From contig JASAMV010007721.1 of the NCBI GenBank assembly GCA_030248065.1, positions 124,001 to 188,000 on the forward strand: 64,000 nt of DNA. Direction: 5' to 3'. Shown here piece after piece: positions 21,957 to 33,841 of the stretch (positions are counted from its first letter, which is position 1; each line of letters begins with the position of its first letter). This DNA is from Rhynchonema sp. JSB1_4 (Eukaryota; Nematoda; Chromadorea; Monhysterida; Xyalidae). The notes below the pieces were generated by a model. The model did not search any database and was not told the origin of the DNA. It saw only the letters and a program-made list of their open reading frames with translations. The position numbers were made by a program, and so were the translations under genes.

Positions 21957-23626
21957 ATGAAAGATCGCAGCAAACAGCAAGTCCAAATGAGCGTACTCGA
22001 CGATATCTGGTGGTCGCAGATGGTGCAACGTGTCTTCCAGGAGTTTCAGGCGACCCAGAAACAGCTGCATTCGCTGGACAAGAAGCTTACGACGATCATT
22101 GTCGTTCAACTCGCACTAATCACCATCATGTTCGTCGTCTTGGTTGCCAGGTGGGTGTACCAGCTCACTGCAAATCTTGGGTTTTAAGTGTTATACCTTG
22201 CGGACGTTAGTATTCGCAATTGTGTTTGATTCGTGTTTTTAAAAGCACAAGATTGTAAATAGCAGCAGAGCCAAAAAGTTTGACAAATTGTGATCAAAAG
22301 TAGACATACCGGTGTGTCTAATTTGAGGCAATCGGCCCACCTGTGACGTTTATGCACAACGGGTCATACCGCAAGTGTGCGATTTTCATTTTTAATTGTT
22401 TGACAGAGTCGGCTACTTAGCCTTCGGAGTTTGCTTTGACCTGACACTGGAGGTGTGAAACCACAAATAAAAAAAACAATAAAAGTGAATAGTTGATAAT
22501 CTTAATAGAAAAACATCATTGCGATCGTGGCAAAATGTGTCCACAATAGGCTACATCACACAATCGCCGTTCTTTTAATGCACCGCCAAAAACAGGTGGC
22601 AACGTACATGCTGCAATGGCACCTTCATCTTTCATTTCACTATTATGGGCTGAGTTACTGCACCAAGGTGCTGCATAAAATTTGCGATCTCATCATCGTC
22701 ACAACAACATGAGCTACATATCGTGTCTCGCTGTCTTTTCCAGTATCATTCACTTCGCACGACGAGCGAATCAAGAGAAGAACAATCGTTATCCAGTGAA
22801 TATTGGTCGTCAGATGATGTCAGCCGTGCCGTACGCGTCGATGGCCGCGCTGGCCGTGCGACCGGCACAGAATGTAGGCATGACCAGACGCCGTCTCAAT
22901 CACATTAATAGCGTCGATCGGTCGGAAGTTAGCCCCGAGGCGACCACAAATACCACAGGTTGGTGCCTGTTTTGGGACAGTTCCTTGATTAATTTCCGGG
23001 CTGCAGCTCAATGTATTATAAATAGACGGTAATGCCTTGAACAGTCCCGGATGCTTAATATAACTAAGGGTTGAATGACTATGATACAAAAGCTTGGACA
23101 ACAGGTTATTTATTACCCACGTGTGTACGTCACAAACGCTGCCACAGGCGAGACGCAGCTGTTGCAAAGCACCACGGCGTAGGCAGAAATAGCAAACAAG
23201 CGCCTACAGTAGACTGTGCACTTGACAATAGATATTTGCGTCATTGCAGCAGCGACGGCGTCGGTCACTCCGCCCACATCTGACCTGACGCCGGTGGTGC
23301 CCAACAAATCAACAACAACATCGAACCAGATCGCACGTCGGATCAGCAAAGTGAATGAAGTGGACGAAGAGACTGGCGAAGAACACGAACAAATACAGAT
23401 GGAACAGAACGAATCGCCAACGATTGTCGTTGAGCGCGTCACACCAGAATCAGTGAGCAAACGAGGGTCGTCAGCGAGAACGTTGTCGAGCACGGACGAC
23501 CCGGACCTGATCCAATTAGCTCGGGACCCATCCATGTCGCATATGTTCGATGACTGTGATACTGACGGCGTGCTGGGCGACGATGTGGCGCCGCATATGA
23601 ACACTGCTAATCTGCCGCCTGTTTGA
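21957..23626 (+). CDS. unrecognised single-pass membrane protein
   Basis: Three exons: join(21957..22150, 22744..22958, 23250..23626), 261 residues, phases 2 and 1, all with good GT-AG sites. I do not recognise the family. The N-terminal third has an amphipathic stretch (IWWSQMVQRVFQEFQ, LHSLDKKLTT) and then one hydrophobic segment of about 20 residues (IIVVQLALITIMFVVLVA), with no cleavable signal peptide, so it looks like a type II or tail-out single-pass protein. After the membrane comes a basic region (RRANQEKNNRY, TRRRLNHIN) and then an acidic, serine/threonine-rich C-terminus (EVDEETGEEHEQIQMEQ, SSTDDPDLIQLA) ending NLPPV. The start is the first ATG after an acceptor at 21856. The 3' end has AATAAA at 23774..23779. 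Convergent with the gene at 24159..24748. Confidence 0.72.
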
Positions 23627-23773
23627 CTCTATGCGCCTGCTCCAGCCTGTGCGTGTGTCTTACGTTACAATGATGAGATTTGTAAAGCATCACGATATTA
23701 ACTGGCTTGATTGATTTAGCTCACTATAACTGATTTACAATTGCTGTATCTGTTTTGTACATACTGTTTTGTT

Positions 23774-23779
23774 AATAAA
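23774..23779 (+). terminator. polyadenylation signal AATAAA
   Basis: 148 bases past the stop of the membrane-protein gene, in the right orientation. Confidence 0.7.
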
Positions 23780-23817
23780 TGCTGTGGTTGTGCGAGAATA
23801 CAGTTGATCAGATAATT

Positions 23818-23823
23818 TTTATT
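23818..23823 (-). terminator. polyadenylation signal AATAAA (minus strand)
   Basis: 336 bases past the stop of the secreted-protein gene at 24159. It lies 39 bases from the opposing signal, so the two transcripts' 3' ends meet or overlap. Confidence 0.5.
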
Positions 23824-24158
23824 GTTCAACCCATATTTTGTCCTAAATGATTATTTTGACGACATTCTGGCAGACTGTGCTCCAATTCAAGATACACATT
23901 CAATAGTATCAGACAGCTTTATCGATGGCAATTGCAGAATAGATAATTGGATGTGAGTCCACTCTGACGTAATAACAGAACGCGATCGCAAAGCTGATGT
24001 CAGCCCAAATTACCGACCACAGTTTGACTGCATGGCCAAAACAACTCAATTTTCGCAACAATTATCGCTTGGTTTCTTTCGTCAGGCGACTGACATAAGC
24101 AGTGTATCGCTCAATCGGAGATCGCTCAATTGATCACAAGTTAAAAAAACCACACCAA

Positions 24159-24748
24159 TCATCGATGGCGTCGCACAAGAGCAAATACGACAGTTCCTGA
24201 CCGTCTGCCGTCACCACCGACATCTCGTTTCTGTTCCGACGATAAATCCAATAAGGTCTGACATCGCGCACGGTACTTATCTGGCAACTTGGCGCCCAGC
24301 GCGCGACACAGTCGCACGAATTTGTCAACGTCTGCCCTCGACAGCCGACCGGCGCCGCCCGTGCTCGTGCCGCCCGTCACTTCCTGACCGTTCGATTTGT
24401 CCCCATCGTCCTGGTTGCCTGCAAATAGCAAAAAGGGAGATCGGCCCGTCCAATTTTGCAGGACCGAACAGATCAATCGTTTTTTTGGTTTATATGCCTG
24501 TTGCATGACTGGAACGAACCGATGACAAAATTAGAACACCCTTAACTTTGCCCATAAAGCATGATGTTGATCGCGTTCTTCACTTTAAACGCACGATTTA
24601 TATAATTTAGCTGAGCCCTTGTTGGGAACTCACCAGTTGAGCCAAAGAACGTGACGGCGTTGACTGCGTGATTATTGAGTGTCCAAATCGATAGAAACAA
24701 GCATAGAAACACGACAGTCATTTCGTACCATCGTCCAAAATTCCGCAT
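24159..24748 (-). CDS. small secreted protein, possible peptide precursor
   Basis: Two exons: complement(join(24159..24418, 24634..24748)), 124 residues, phase 1 junction with a strong GTGAGT donor and a TATTTGCAG acceptor. The N-terminus is a signal peptide (MTVVFLCLFLSIWTL core), cleaved probably after VNA. The mature part starts with a Gly/Asp/Ser-rich linker, then a charged region with its two cysteines (DKFVRLCRALGAK and YRARCQTLL), then a dibasic site (SSEQKR|DVGG) and further basic pairs (DGRRSG, VRRHR) near the end. No known family is recognised. Two cysteines and dibasic sites would fit a secreted peptide precursor, but that is inference. A splice acceptor (ACTACAG) lies 17 bases before the ATG. 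Confidence 0.65.
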
Positions 24749-25320
24749 TTATTATTCCCAAAGATCTGTAGTAATTGATTTACACGTATACTACCCTACA
24801 TATGTCCGGTTCAGCAGTGACTCTCGACAGCGCTAACTTCGTTATACCTCACGTCAACATATAGGTGATTACCACCATGTCAACAATTCCAACGCACCAA
24901 CGCAAACAAACCTGAGAAGTTAATTTTACATCAACAAGACCGGGCGCAACCGCATTAGTGAAAGCACCGAGCTTATATGAAATAATGTCTGCTAAAATGA
25001 CACTTTTCGCTCGTGAGTAGTCTACACAGACTGTCTGGGCACTGCGCTGTGCGAAGCCATGGAAGAAACAACTATCGTAACGTGACATGAAAAACTTGAT
25101 CCTAATCTTCCATCGACACAAGTTGTTATGATGTCACGTTATTCCGGATAAATTCGTCGTTACGAAGACATACATTGCTACTAACCTTGGGGAAACAAAT
25201 TTAGCGCCATAATACCCTAATCCATGAGTTATTCAGCAGTAATACATTTTATCAGGATTAGTGATTACTGTGTCAGTATTTAGAAACACGGAACTCAAAC
25301 GTAATCAGCAACAACTATGA
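24749..25320. other. intergenic stretch
   Basis: Nothing recognised apart from the leader acceptor of the minus-strand secreted-protein gene at 24766. Confidence 0.4.
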
Positions 25321-25664
25321 GCGGGTTAGGGCGGACTTAGGTTGAACACGGAATCCGGAAATATTTACATGCAAAAACTTTGATCTATTTCCGGATGCGG
25401 AACAGCATCTGCGTTTTCCGAAAATATTTCCGGATTCCGGATGAAATATGAAAAACGCAGCACTCGGAAATGTTTTGCATTCCTTTGAAAACACAGAGAA
25501 CTGAAATCTGGTTGAAGGTTAATTCCGTGTTCCGCAAAATTCGTCCGGAAATCGGAATCCGGTAATATTTCCGGAAAACGCAAAAATACAAATTTCATCC
25601 GGAAATCGGAATCCGAAAATATTTCCGGATTCCGGATTCCGTGTTCAACGTTCGCCCTAACGCG
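25321..25664. mobile_element. MITE-like palindromic element with GTTAGGGCG ends
   Basis: Outer ends GCGGGTTAGGGCG and CGCCCTAACGCGC, followed inward by TTGAACACGGAATCCGG and its inverse. The interior is built from many copies of GGAAATCGGAATCCGG and AATATTTCCGGA, so almost the whole 344 bp can fold. No clear target duplication and no coding capacity. Confidence 0.75.
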
Positions 25665-27107
25665 CACTAAAATCGCTACAAGACCACATTCAACGAAATA
25701 CCGCTTTCATCAATTGACGATTGGAGACCCACAACATCACGAGACAGATCAAGCGTGTCCAACACAATGCGACCAGTGGGAGTTGGTGACACGACACAGT
25801 TGGAGTGGACATTGAACAACAACTATGCGATGGTATAGCCACAGCTCTTAGCGTTATGTGGAGCACGTGCAGCAAGTGGGAATAGAGTACAAAAATTCTT
25901 AATCCTTGTTCACAGGTATTTACGGACTGTTGACACGCTTCCTTAATTTGTGATGGGATATAAGTTGTGTGTGCACAGCGCATGACATTGCTTTGCGGTA
26001 AACCCCAGCAAGGCATATACTTACATACATGGGTGATGCAAGCCGTCCGTCACACAAATCCATTTGCAAGTGATAAGCAAATAATGAAACAGCAGCATTA
26101 ATGCACATGGAACTGAGACGTGAGAACACCACCAACGACTACCGTTTCCTGAACACGTGACAATGCTACAGAGCGTGTGTGTGTACTTGGGCGAATGGCA
26201 CGTGGTGAGATAGGTACTGTAAGGTATGACTAATACATGAAATGAATGCTGTCTGTCGCTATTGTTTGGTACTCTTTTGCTGACCATTCCTTTTATACTA
26301 TTTTCGCACTTCGCAACAAGGCATTCTTTAAGGAAAAATGTAGTGCAGCACCCTTTTGCTTATTGCGTGCCTTGACGTTGATTGCGGATATGTATGTGTG
26401 TTCAGCTAGGAAATTGTTGTGAAAGGCGTACCTACATGTAGTATTTGGTGCTGTTGCTCGGTGGAATACAATACAGTACCCACCCCTATGTACGTTACTG
26501 ATCTGTTTTGCTTGTTATAAAATAATGTGGGCGAAAAAGGTTGTTTGCAGTTTAAAATTAAAGGACAATTGCATACATACATAGCTGCAACTGCTTGGGG
26601 AAGAATGGATGCATGTCACCGGCAGCAGTCACGCACATCCGCGGGTGGGTGCTATTCATAGATGAGATTTCCAAGTAAACTAAGCAGCTTTTACAAAGAA
26701 AAAGTGGGTATTTTTAGCGCAGGCTTCATAAGCTCGTCAGTTGCGTGGGCGACGTGAAACACACGGTCTGGATGCAGCCAAAGCACGTGCACTACGGTTT
26801 CGTGTACAGTAGTACAATGGTTTCTAGATGTCATGCTAAAAGGAAAGAAAACACTTCCACTTTGAAACCGTTTTTGCGCAGTTTGTGAGTTGCTGTTGCA
26901 CCTGCACCATATACCTTACCGTACAATACATACAGCTAAACACTGACGCCACATTGCTCGTGGCTCGGGCTCAGCTTTGCTCATATAATTCTGCAAGCCG
27001 GCAATTCATTCTCAGGGTAGACCAAATTTTTCAGCACTGTTGCTTTTAAAAGTTTACAAAATGCGCTTGCACGATGACTAAACGTGGTGATTAGGTGATG
27101 ACAACAG

Positions 27108-27371
27108 TCACAAAGTTTCAGAACTTAAGAAACGAGAGGTGGGCCGCAACACCAGCTTCAGTGAATCCCGAACGTTAAAAAATCTGTACAAGCTAAAAGC
27201 AGGTTTGGCGTCCAATATCCGCTGACAAAACATCTGAGATTTGCTATGTTGTTGATCGAAGTCGGCAGCATCAAGAAAATATATATCAAAAGTCGAAAAC
27301 TTGAATTCCAGGAGCAATGCGCCAACGAATAGTAACCAGCAGAGAACGACATGCCTTGAGGACTCAAACAT
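27108..27371 (-). CDS. possible small secreted protein, weak
   Basis: An 87-codon frame starts MFESSRHVVLCWLLFVGALLL, which resembles a signal peptide, and continues to a stop without introns. Nothing in the rest (AKPAFSLYRFFNVRD) matches a known family, and the upstream frame stays open for 41 more codons. It may be chance. Confidence 0.22.
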   Translation of the reverse strand: MFESSRHVVLCWLLFVGALLLEFKFSTFDIYFLDAADFDQQHSKSQMFCQRILDAKPAFSLYRFFNVRDSLKLVLRPTSRFLSSETL

Positions 27372-27989
27372 GAAAAAATCGAGATCATTTCTGATGAAAA
27401 ATGCGGGTTGCGGGCCCGTTTGACTAGCAACCCGCACGCAATATTGTGAAATAAGCTCTATATGCGGTTTTAACCCGCATTTTTGTGTTTTCACAAATCA
27501 CAATGCGTGTTGCAGGCCGATCTGACCCGCAACCACTGTGTATTATGCAGGTATGTAGCCTATCAGATGGAGTGAACCATTAATTCAGCCATAAATATTA
27601 GTCAGCAATACATGGCTAATAGGCAGCAACAACCAAAGATGAGAAGGGAAAACAGTGTGGGCGGACCTGCAACACTGGAGCCAGACATTAGTAGGCCACA
27701 CATTAGTAGATAAATAGAATACCAATTTATGGTATAAGCTAATTTGTCTCAAGCGGTTTCATTGCATTCGTTTCGAGGTAAGCTGTTATGATAACGTGAT
27801 GGCTGTATCTCGCACTGGATTTGATAGCTTAGCACACATGCTAGGGTATCACCTAAACCCGACAAAATGGAGAGCGGTTGAAAAGGTAGGTAGGTTCGAT
27901 TTTGAGGGCTGTTAATTTTTTGCGCTGCCTACGTGTGTCGGGTGGGGTGTACATGAAACATTGCCTGCTGTTAACGGAATTTCATACAC

Positions 27990-28062
27990 CCACCAACCCC
28001 ACCCACCCCCCCCCCCCCCCCCCCCCCCCACCCACCACCCACCCCACAAAACCCCCCCCCAA
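27990..28062. repeat. C-rich low-complexity tract
   Basis: CCCACC units around a run of about 25 consecutive C, able to form G-quadruplexes on the minus strand. Run length is probably assembly-sensitive. Confidence 0.9.
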
Positions 28063-28995
28063 CACAACACGCTCCGCTGCCTGACTTTTGTTATGTGATA
28101 GGAGCCACAGGATAAGGCGTCGAGGAAGGAAAAAATGTTCATATCCCCCTGCTGTCACGTCAGGTGTGGTTTGGAACAAAATACGTTTTTTATTCCGCCT
28201 TCGCGTCTCCATGCTTGTGGGGTGAGTGGCTGCAGCAACGTTGGGTGCATTGTGAAAAAGAACAGTCAGCCAAATTGAAGCTAGTTATGGAACGCACTGC
28301 ATTTTCCAGTTCTTGGTTAACCTACTGTATGTATGGTAATGGGGTGGGCGGTATCATTGCACCTGACACATTCACACAAAAGATCAATTCACCACAAACC
28401 AATGCTAAAACCGCATAATCTGTCAGCCGTTCCCACATCTACGATTCACTACCGGTACTGTTAAGTGCCTGGGGATGAACAAAATGTAGACTTTAGGCAC
28501 AAAGCAGACAGGAAAACAACATTATGAGCGCCAGTTCTGATTAAAAACGGTTTAACGACTGAGCCAACAACGTGTCCACGTGTGACGAACGAGTGTGGCA
28601 AATGAATCGCACGCAAAATAGAAGCTGATCGAGAAAGTCTAATTGGAAACGAAGAAATTCCATGTGCTTTGTGATGGAAACAAAGCCGCAAACACGACAG
28701 CAGTCTCAATGAATGCTACAATATTTGAGCACAGCAATTTCACACTTAAAATTTCTCCCTAACTAATACTTGGCGTTGCGTGTGCAGTTCTTGGGACTGC
28801 AGAAAATATGTTTTCGCATACACTTGTGAAACTATTTCGGCTCATCGAGTGAAGCATAAGTTCAGCTCACTCAGAATCAAGCAATGGAGCCAGAAGCATG
28901 GAACACTACAGGCATTGTTGACTCTGATCCAGGTACCGCATTTTGCACACCACTTGATGGACCACTACATACATATATTCGTCCACACATGGGTA

Positions 28996-29323
28996 TAGTC
29001 CAACCACGAGCTCATGAGACACTTTTTTAAAGCTGGCTTGGTGCATCTAACGCTCTTCCCGTTCACCTTGTTTCGAAAACTAAAGAAAAAGCATAAACGG
29101 AGAGAGATGATGACAAGTTCCAGCTGGCTGTCCTCATTTTGTTGCGTGCTGACGCGATAAGCAACTTTGTTCAACGTACAAATGTTTTGGGAGTCAAAAG
29201 GAAATTTACGCACCGAGGTGGAGAAAGCGTTCTCGAAACGCTTCAAAATACGTGGAACCGGAACAGCATTGGATCTGGCCAAGCCAGCTTCAAAAAATGT
29301 CTCACGATCATTTGGATGGACTA
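28996..29323. mobile_element. TAGTCCAACC-ended MITE, copy 1
   Basis: Inverted ends TAGTCCAACCACGAGCTCAT and the inverse ending TTTGGATGGACTA, flanked by TA on both sides (Tc1/mariner-type). The interior shares GATGATGACAAGTTCCAGCT with a second copy at 32586..32939, in the same orientation. Confidence 0.8.
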
Positions 29324-31823
29324 TACGCTGAACAGGGCCCGTACAGTATGGCATAATTGGCTACTATACCAGGCGGAAGTTTGCCAGACTACCTTTCCCT
29401 TTATATGCAGCTGTGGTCAAGTATCAAATTGTTTTGTGTTGAACGGATGATTTATTAACACGCAGCTCACGATTTCATTCAGGGACTTCAGTAGAAACAA
29501 TAGCTGGTGACGTATCTATTGCAGAATAATTTTGAGGCACAATACACTTTGTGTATTGATACGCAGAGCAATTACCTAGCTGTCATTAACACACCCGCGC
29601 AACAAAACCGGTATTTCTTTCCGTGGCAGAGTTTCTATGTGCGCCATGGACACTACTGCGTTTATCTACGTCATGGATTGCCAATTCTTCTAGCGCATGT
29701 TCCTGAAACCACTGCCGCTGAATCAATGACAATGAAACACCTACATATTGACAATTAAGTTCAGAAACGCATCACGCATCTTCTTACCTACGTGCGAACA
29801 TGTTTGCTGACCCGTGAAACCGCATCCAGATGCGCACAAGCTCGCCACTGTCCAACAAACGCAAAAAAACGACAAAGCGTAACAGTGCATTGTAGCTTCT
29901 AGTAACACATCATGGTAAAACTAGAACACGGAAGCAGGAGAAAAAACGTAAGATGAAACCGCTGATAGATTGCCTAAACCAACACAGGTCGGTCGGTAAC
30001 TACACAACGTGTTAGATTGGCGTTATGTGCAATACAATGCATATATGCGTGGTCAAAACTCATGTGTTTAAAAGTTCAAGTGAACCGCGCAGGCATGAAT
30101 GAAGTTTTTATTTTCTTAATTTCCTAAGATTATGCGTGAATCTGATGAAAGTACCTAGTGCAGACGCGAGCATGTAACATCAAACAAGTGAGTGATTCAA
30201 AGTGTGATCAATGATTGGTCAAATACGAGCTACATACATATGTAATATCAATAAGAACGTGTCCACGCACAATGGTTGTGTGTATTACGACGGTGGTCAA
30301 GGATACCACGGAGCATGTCATACGCTCCGCACAGCAGTGGTGGTGAGTGACATTTGATGTGCTGTAAGTTATTGTCATTTCTGGCTTTTTGTTCGTAGGT
30401 AACGTATTGACTCAAAGCTTGTTCTTCCAGTGCCTATGTATACATAGTACTTAGTACATGCGCACCCAACGAATTGTATGAATGCCGTATGCTGACAAAA
30501 CATGTACCACAGTGTCAACCCCCCGTGTGGTTCGTCGTACTCATTGGCGGTTGACATCTTTGCACAAGACTGGGGACGCTAGACAAAATATGGACGTAAT
30601 GGCAGCAGGGGAACCACGACAACCTGCCGCAACTGAACGCATACCCTGCTGAACGTGAACCACACATGCACGATGACGAATAAGACCATAACCTCATTTT
30701 AATTAAGTGTATGTGTAACATTTCAGCTGTTTAATGCATGTGCCAAATACGATATAAAATGTTGCTAAATTCGTATTCATGCTTCGAGTCGCATTTGCAG
30801 ATGGCCTCGGGCTGCTTTCCTTGTACAGGTATTTTGTACGGTACTGCTTCTCAGAGGAATGCGTGAGACGGATAAAACAGAGCGAGAAAAAACAACAGTG
30901 GCAGAACAAACAGCGGGCATGTTTGAAGAACAGATGAATGAGCCTACGCTTGACAGGTTGCTTCCCTGGCGGGCATCTAAGAAGAACAATGGCCGTTGTC
31001 CCAGAATTCTTTACGGAATCCACCTTTCTTTGCTTTCGCACCGTGACATCAAACGATGATTAAGCTAACTTTTACTCCACCACGCGCAGCCGATCGAGAC
31101 GCAAGTACTCCAAAGAGCGGTGTGATGATGCACACGCCTAAATTCCATGGCGTGACATATACCGCGATTCTGATTTAGTCCATTAAAAACGGAGCGCATT
31201 AGCATACGAGTGCAGGCTACGTATACCTCAGGTATACTGTATAGGCTGGTAGTACACGGATTACGTGTTGGAACCGATACTGCATGTGGCTGTTTCCTCG
31301 TTTGTTTGTATCCGCACAAGAACACGTTCCGTGAGAGTGTGTGCAGTGGTTAATGCTATTATGTCAAACGAGCACATTCGGATTTTTTAGATTTGGGTGA
31401 CAATTTTGTATCCCCGCATGCCTTGCATCCTTGATATTTTATACGTATCCATTTTTTGTTCGGCATCCGCCAACTAAGACTGTCACACAGTAGCACTGAA
31501 GTAGAGGCCAATACAGAGCAAGAGTGTTTCGATCTTTACATTGGCGACTGGGTCACAACAGCGCTTCGAGTTCTAGAACAGTTTGCTGCTTACCTGTATC
31601 AGTTGTTCCTTTGTGCAAGGAAACACTTTTACGATGGTCAGAGTTGAACTTAAGAGTAAAATACGAGTCAAACAAGATTTGTCGATGCTAAGTCGTACAT
31701 AGTCCAATCGTAGTCGTAGTCGCAGTGCACACCCACGAAGTTGATATACTTTTAACAGTACACTGTATTTTAATCATGTACCTATGTACGCTTCCAGGTT
31801 CGCAAAATCCGCCATCAATAATC
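29324..31823. other. intergenic stretch before the insulin-like gene
   Basis: Unassigned. Open frames at 29507..29758 and 30859..31059 on the plus strand have plausible amino-acid composition but no start context, splice partner or domain. A CTTCCAG acceptor ends at 31797, 26 bases before the next gene's ATG. Confidence 0.35.
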
Positions 31824-33316
31824 ATGACAACGACCACCAGTTATCTAATGCCAATATTACTGCTAGGTGCAGTCATCTCCACGCACCACCAGACAGAGGC
31901 GCACTCGGGTGGCCAGAAATTGCTATTGTGTCCGCCGGGTGGACTGACATTCTCGATGGCTTACCATCTGACATGTGAAATGAAGCGACGCAGAAAACGC
32001 TCAACTGCTAAAGGTTGTGTTGCTGTCATATTCTCGACAGCTTGTTCCACTTTTTACATAATTTTCATCGCGTGCTTGTTTAAAATTTCGTGATCTGGGC
32101 GCCAAATTTAATGCAGAGCAAAAGAAGGCTGCACAAAAATTATTTTCCATCCATGCATGATCACCAAAAACCGATGAGACACACGCTCGATGCGCGCAGA
32201 TTTCGGGCAACTGAAATGTTTCCCAGTGAAAATCTTGCGAATCAGTGGCCTTTTTTATATGACTTCTTCGGATGGGTGCGCAGGGTGCCCTGGCATGGCT
32301 GAGGGTGACAGGCAACAAGTAACCCAAGCGCGCTCGCCTTCCTACTACACTGTCCGTTCGGCAACAGGGTGGCACCTCCATCCGGCACCTGCCTTTCATG
32401 CCATGTTTTCATATCACGCGGCACGCTCTGTTGGAATTGACTCGGAATCCCGGTATAATGCCAGCCAGCGACGAGCGTGCCGCTTATTCCACGCGTGGGC
32501 AAGCTCCACGATTGCTTACACTGGCTTACGCTAAACATCATCACTAGAGTACTGGGTCACGTACACTTGCACATACTGTTATGTATAGTCCAACCACAAG
32601 CTCATGAGACACTTCTTTGAAAGCTGGCTTGGCCAGATCCAATAACGTTCCGGTTACGTGTTTTGAAAACAAAAAAAAAAGAAAATGTGCCCAGAGAGAT
32701 GATGACAAGTTCCAGCTGGCCGACCTCAACTTGTTGCATGCTTAAGCGAACAGCAACGTTGTTCAACGCACACATGTTTTGGCAGTCAAAAGGGAACTTA
32801 TGCACCGAGGGGGAGAGCGTGTTTTTACCAAATATACCTGCGTTTCTCTTTCTTTCGTTTCGAAATACGTGGAACCAGAACATTATTGGATTTGGCCAAG
32901 ACAGTTTCAGAAATGTCTCATGAGCATTTGGACGGACTACACGTACTGTACAGTAAACGTCTAAATTAGCTGCTGTACAATAGAATACACCCAACAGATA
33001 ACGCAAGTTCTAGACCTGAACGCTAACCACGCGCAGTCCTGAAACGTTGCGATTGCGCACAGCTGCCCGAATGTTTCAAAAGTCGATTTTCGGGTATAAA
33101 CATGGGAGTATTTTATTTCACGGCAGCGAATTTAGTAATTTACTATACCGCATCAAATTCCCTGACCCTGGGATGCAAACAAGCCTCCCATACTACTTCA
33201 CAGTTTCAGCAGCGCCGCTAAAACGCCAAGACGACAAACTTCTGGACGTAATGCAGGCGTGCTGCTTCATTGGGTGCAGTGCCAGAGACATAAGCAGTTA
33301 CTGCTCGCCGTTTTAA
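31824..33316 (+). CDS. insulin-like peptide precursor
   Basis: Two exons: join(31824..32013, 33210..33316), 98 residues, phase 1 junction. A secreted ligand for insulin/IGF-type receptors, controlling growth, metabolism or development. Order: signal peptide (SYLMPILLLGAVIST core), B chain with LLLCPPGGLTFSMAYHLTC, a strongly basic cleavage site (KRRRKRS), a short connecting region with a second dibasic site (PLKRQDD), and an A chain CCFIGCSARDISSYC, which has the exact CC-x3-C-x8-C insulin spacing. The B-chain CPPGG start with 14 residues between its cysteines matches the nematode INS-17/INS-18 type. The two exons separate B from A chain, the usual insulin intron position. A splice acceptor lies 26 bases upstream of the ATG. 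The 1.2-kb intron holds a MITE (32586..32939). Precise receptor and role cannot be told from sequence. Confidence 0.9.
32586..32939. mobile_element. TAGTCCAACC-ended MITE, copy 2, in insulin-like gene intron
   Basis: Same ends and interior as 28996..29323 in the same orientation (TAGTCCAACCACAAGCTCAT to GACGGACTA), flanked by TA on the left and CA on the right. It contains several sequence blocks seen again inside the element at 48679..49324 (AACTTCCAGC-type and CAAAATGTTGCGTG-type). Confidence 0.8.
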
Positions 33317-33841
33317 GAGATGAAGCTCGGGAAAAAGATTATTGTCGGAGTCATGGTACATAAAGCGACCTGATTGTTTGTGTACAAAGTTACAAAAATG
33401 TTGTTGTCATATGATCCAAAAACATTTTGCTTGTGAGAACTTGTAGTACGCAATTGCACCTGTGTTGCTAGCGACGAATTTGTGGGAACATTATAAAATC
33501 ATCTGCTTGTCTATCTAACCGAATACAGTGTCCCTCTTTATGGTAACATTCTATGGCGAGACCTCCTTAATACCTTTGAACATTTTAGTTGCCATTCTGT
33601 CGTTGAGCTCTTTTGTACGCTTATGTGGTGAACATTCTTAAGCCTGAACTGTACTTCGTTCTTTGAGCGAACAGAGAACAAATTCTCGCGTGGTGATTGG
33701 CTGCTGGATGCGCGACAGCCAATCAGCGCGTGAGAATTTGTTCTCTGTCCTGTCGGAGAACGAAGTATAGTTGGGGCTTAGTGACCGAAAATGCTGGGTC
33801 CCGATCAGGTCACCATAAAGAAGGCAGAGACAAATATCACT
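33317..33841. other. short convergent intergenic gap
   Basis: Lies between the 3' ends of the insulin-like gene (plus) and the tyrosyl-tRNA synthetase gene (minus). Its only recognised content is the foldback element at 33639..33780. Confidence 0.5.
33639..33780. mobile_element. 142-bp foldback MITE
   Basis: Inverted arms of about 60 bp: TAAGCCTGAACTGTACTTCG and GAGAACAAATTCTCGCG on the left, their inverses on the right, around a short core with ATTGGCTG. The ends TAAGCC/GGCTTA are consistent with insertion at TTA or TA. Confidence 0.8.

Larger units (their letters stand above)
25665..28993. other. gene-poor intergenic stretch
   Basis: No confident gene. A C-rich tract lies at 27990..28062, and a possible small secreted ORF on the minus strand is listed separately at 27108..27371. 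The remaining open frames overlap on both strands without domain or splice support. Confidence 0.4.
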
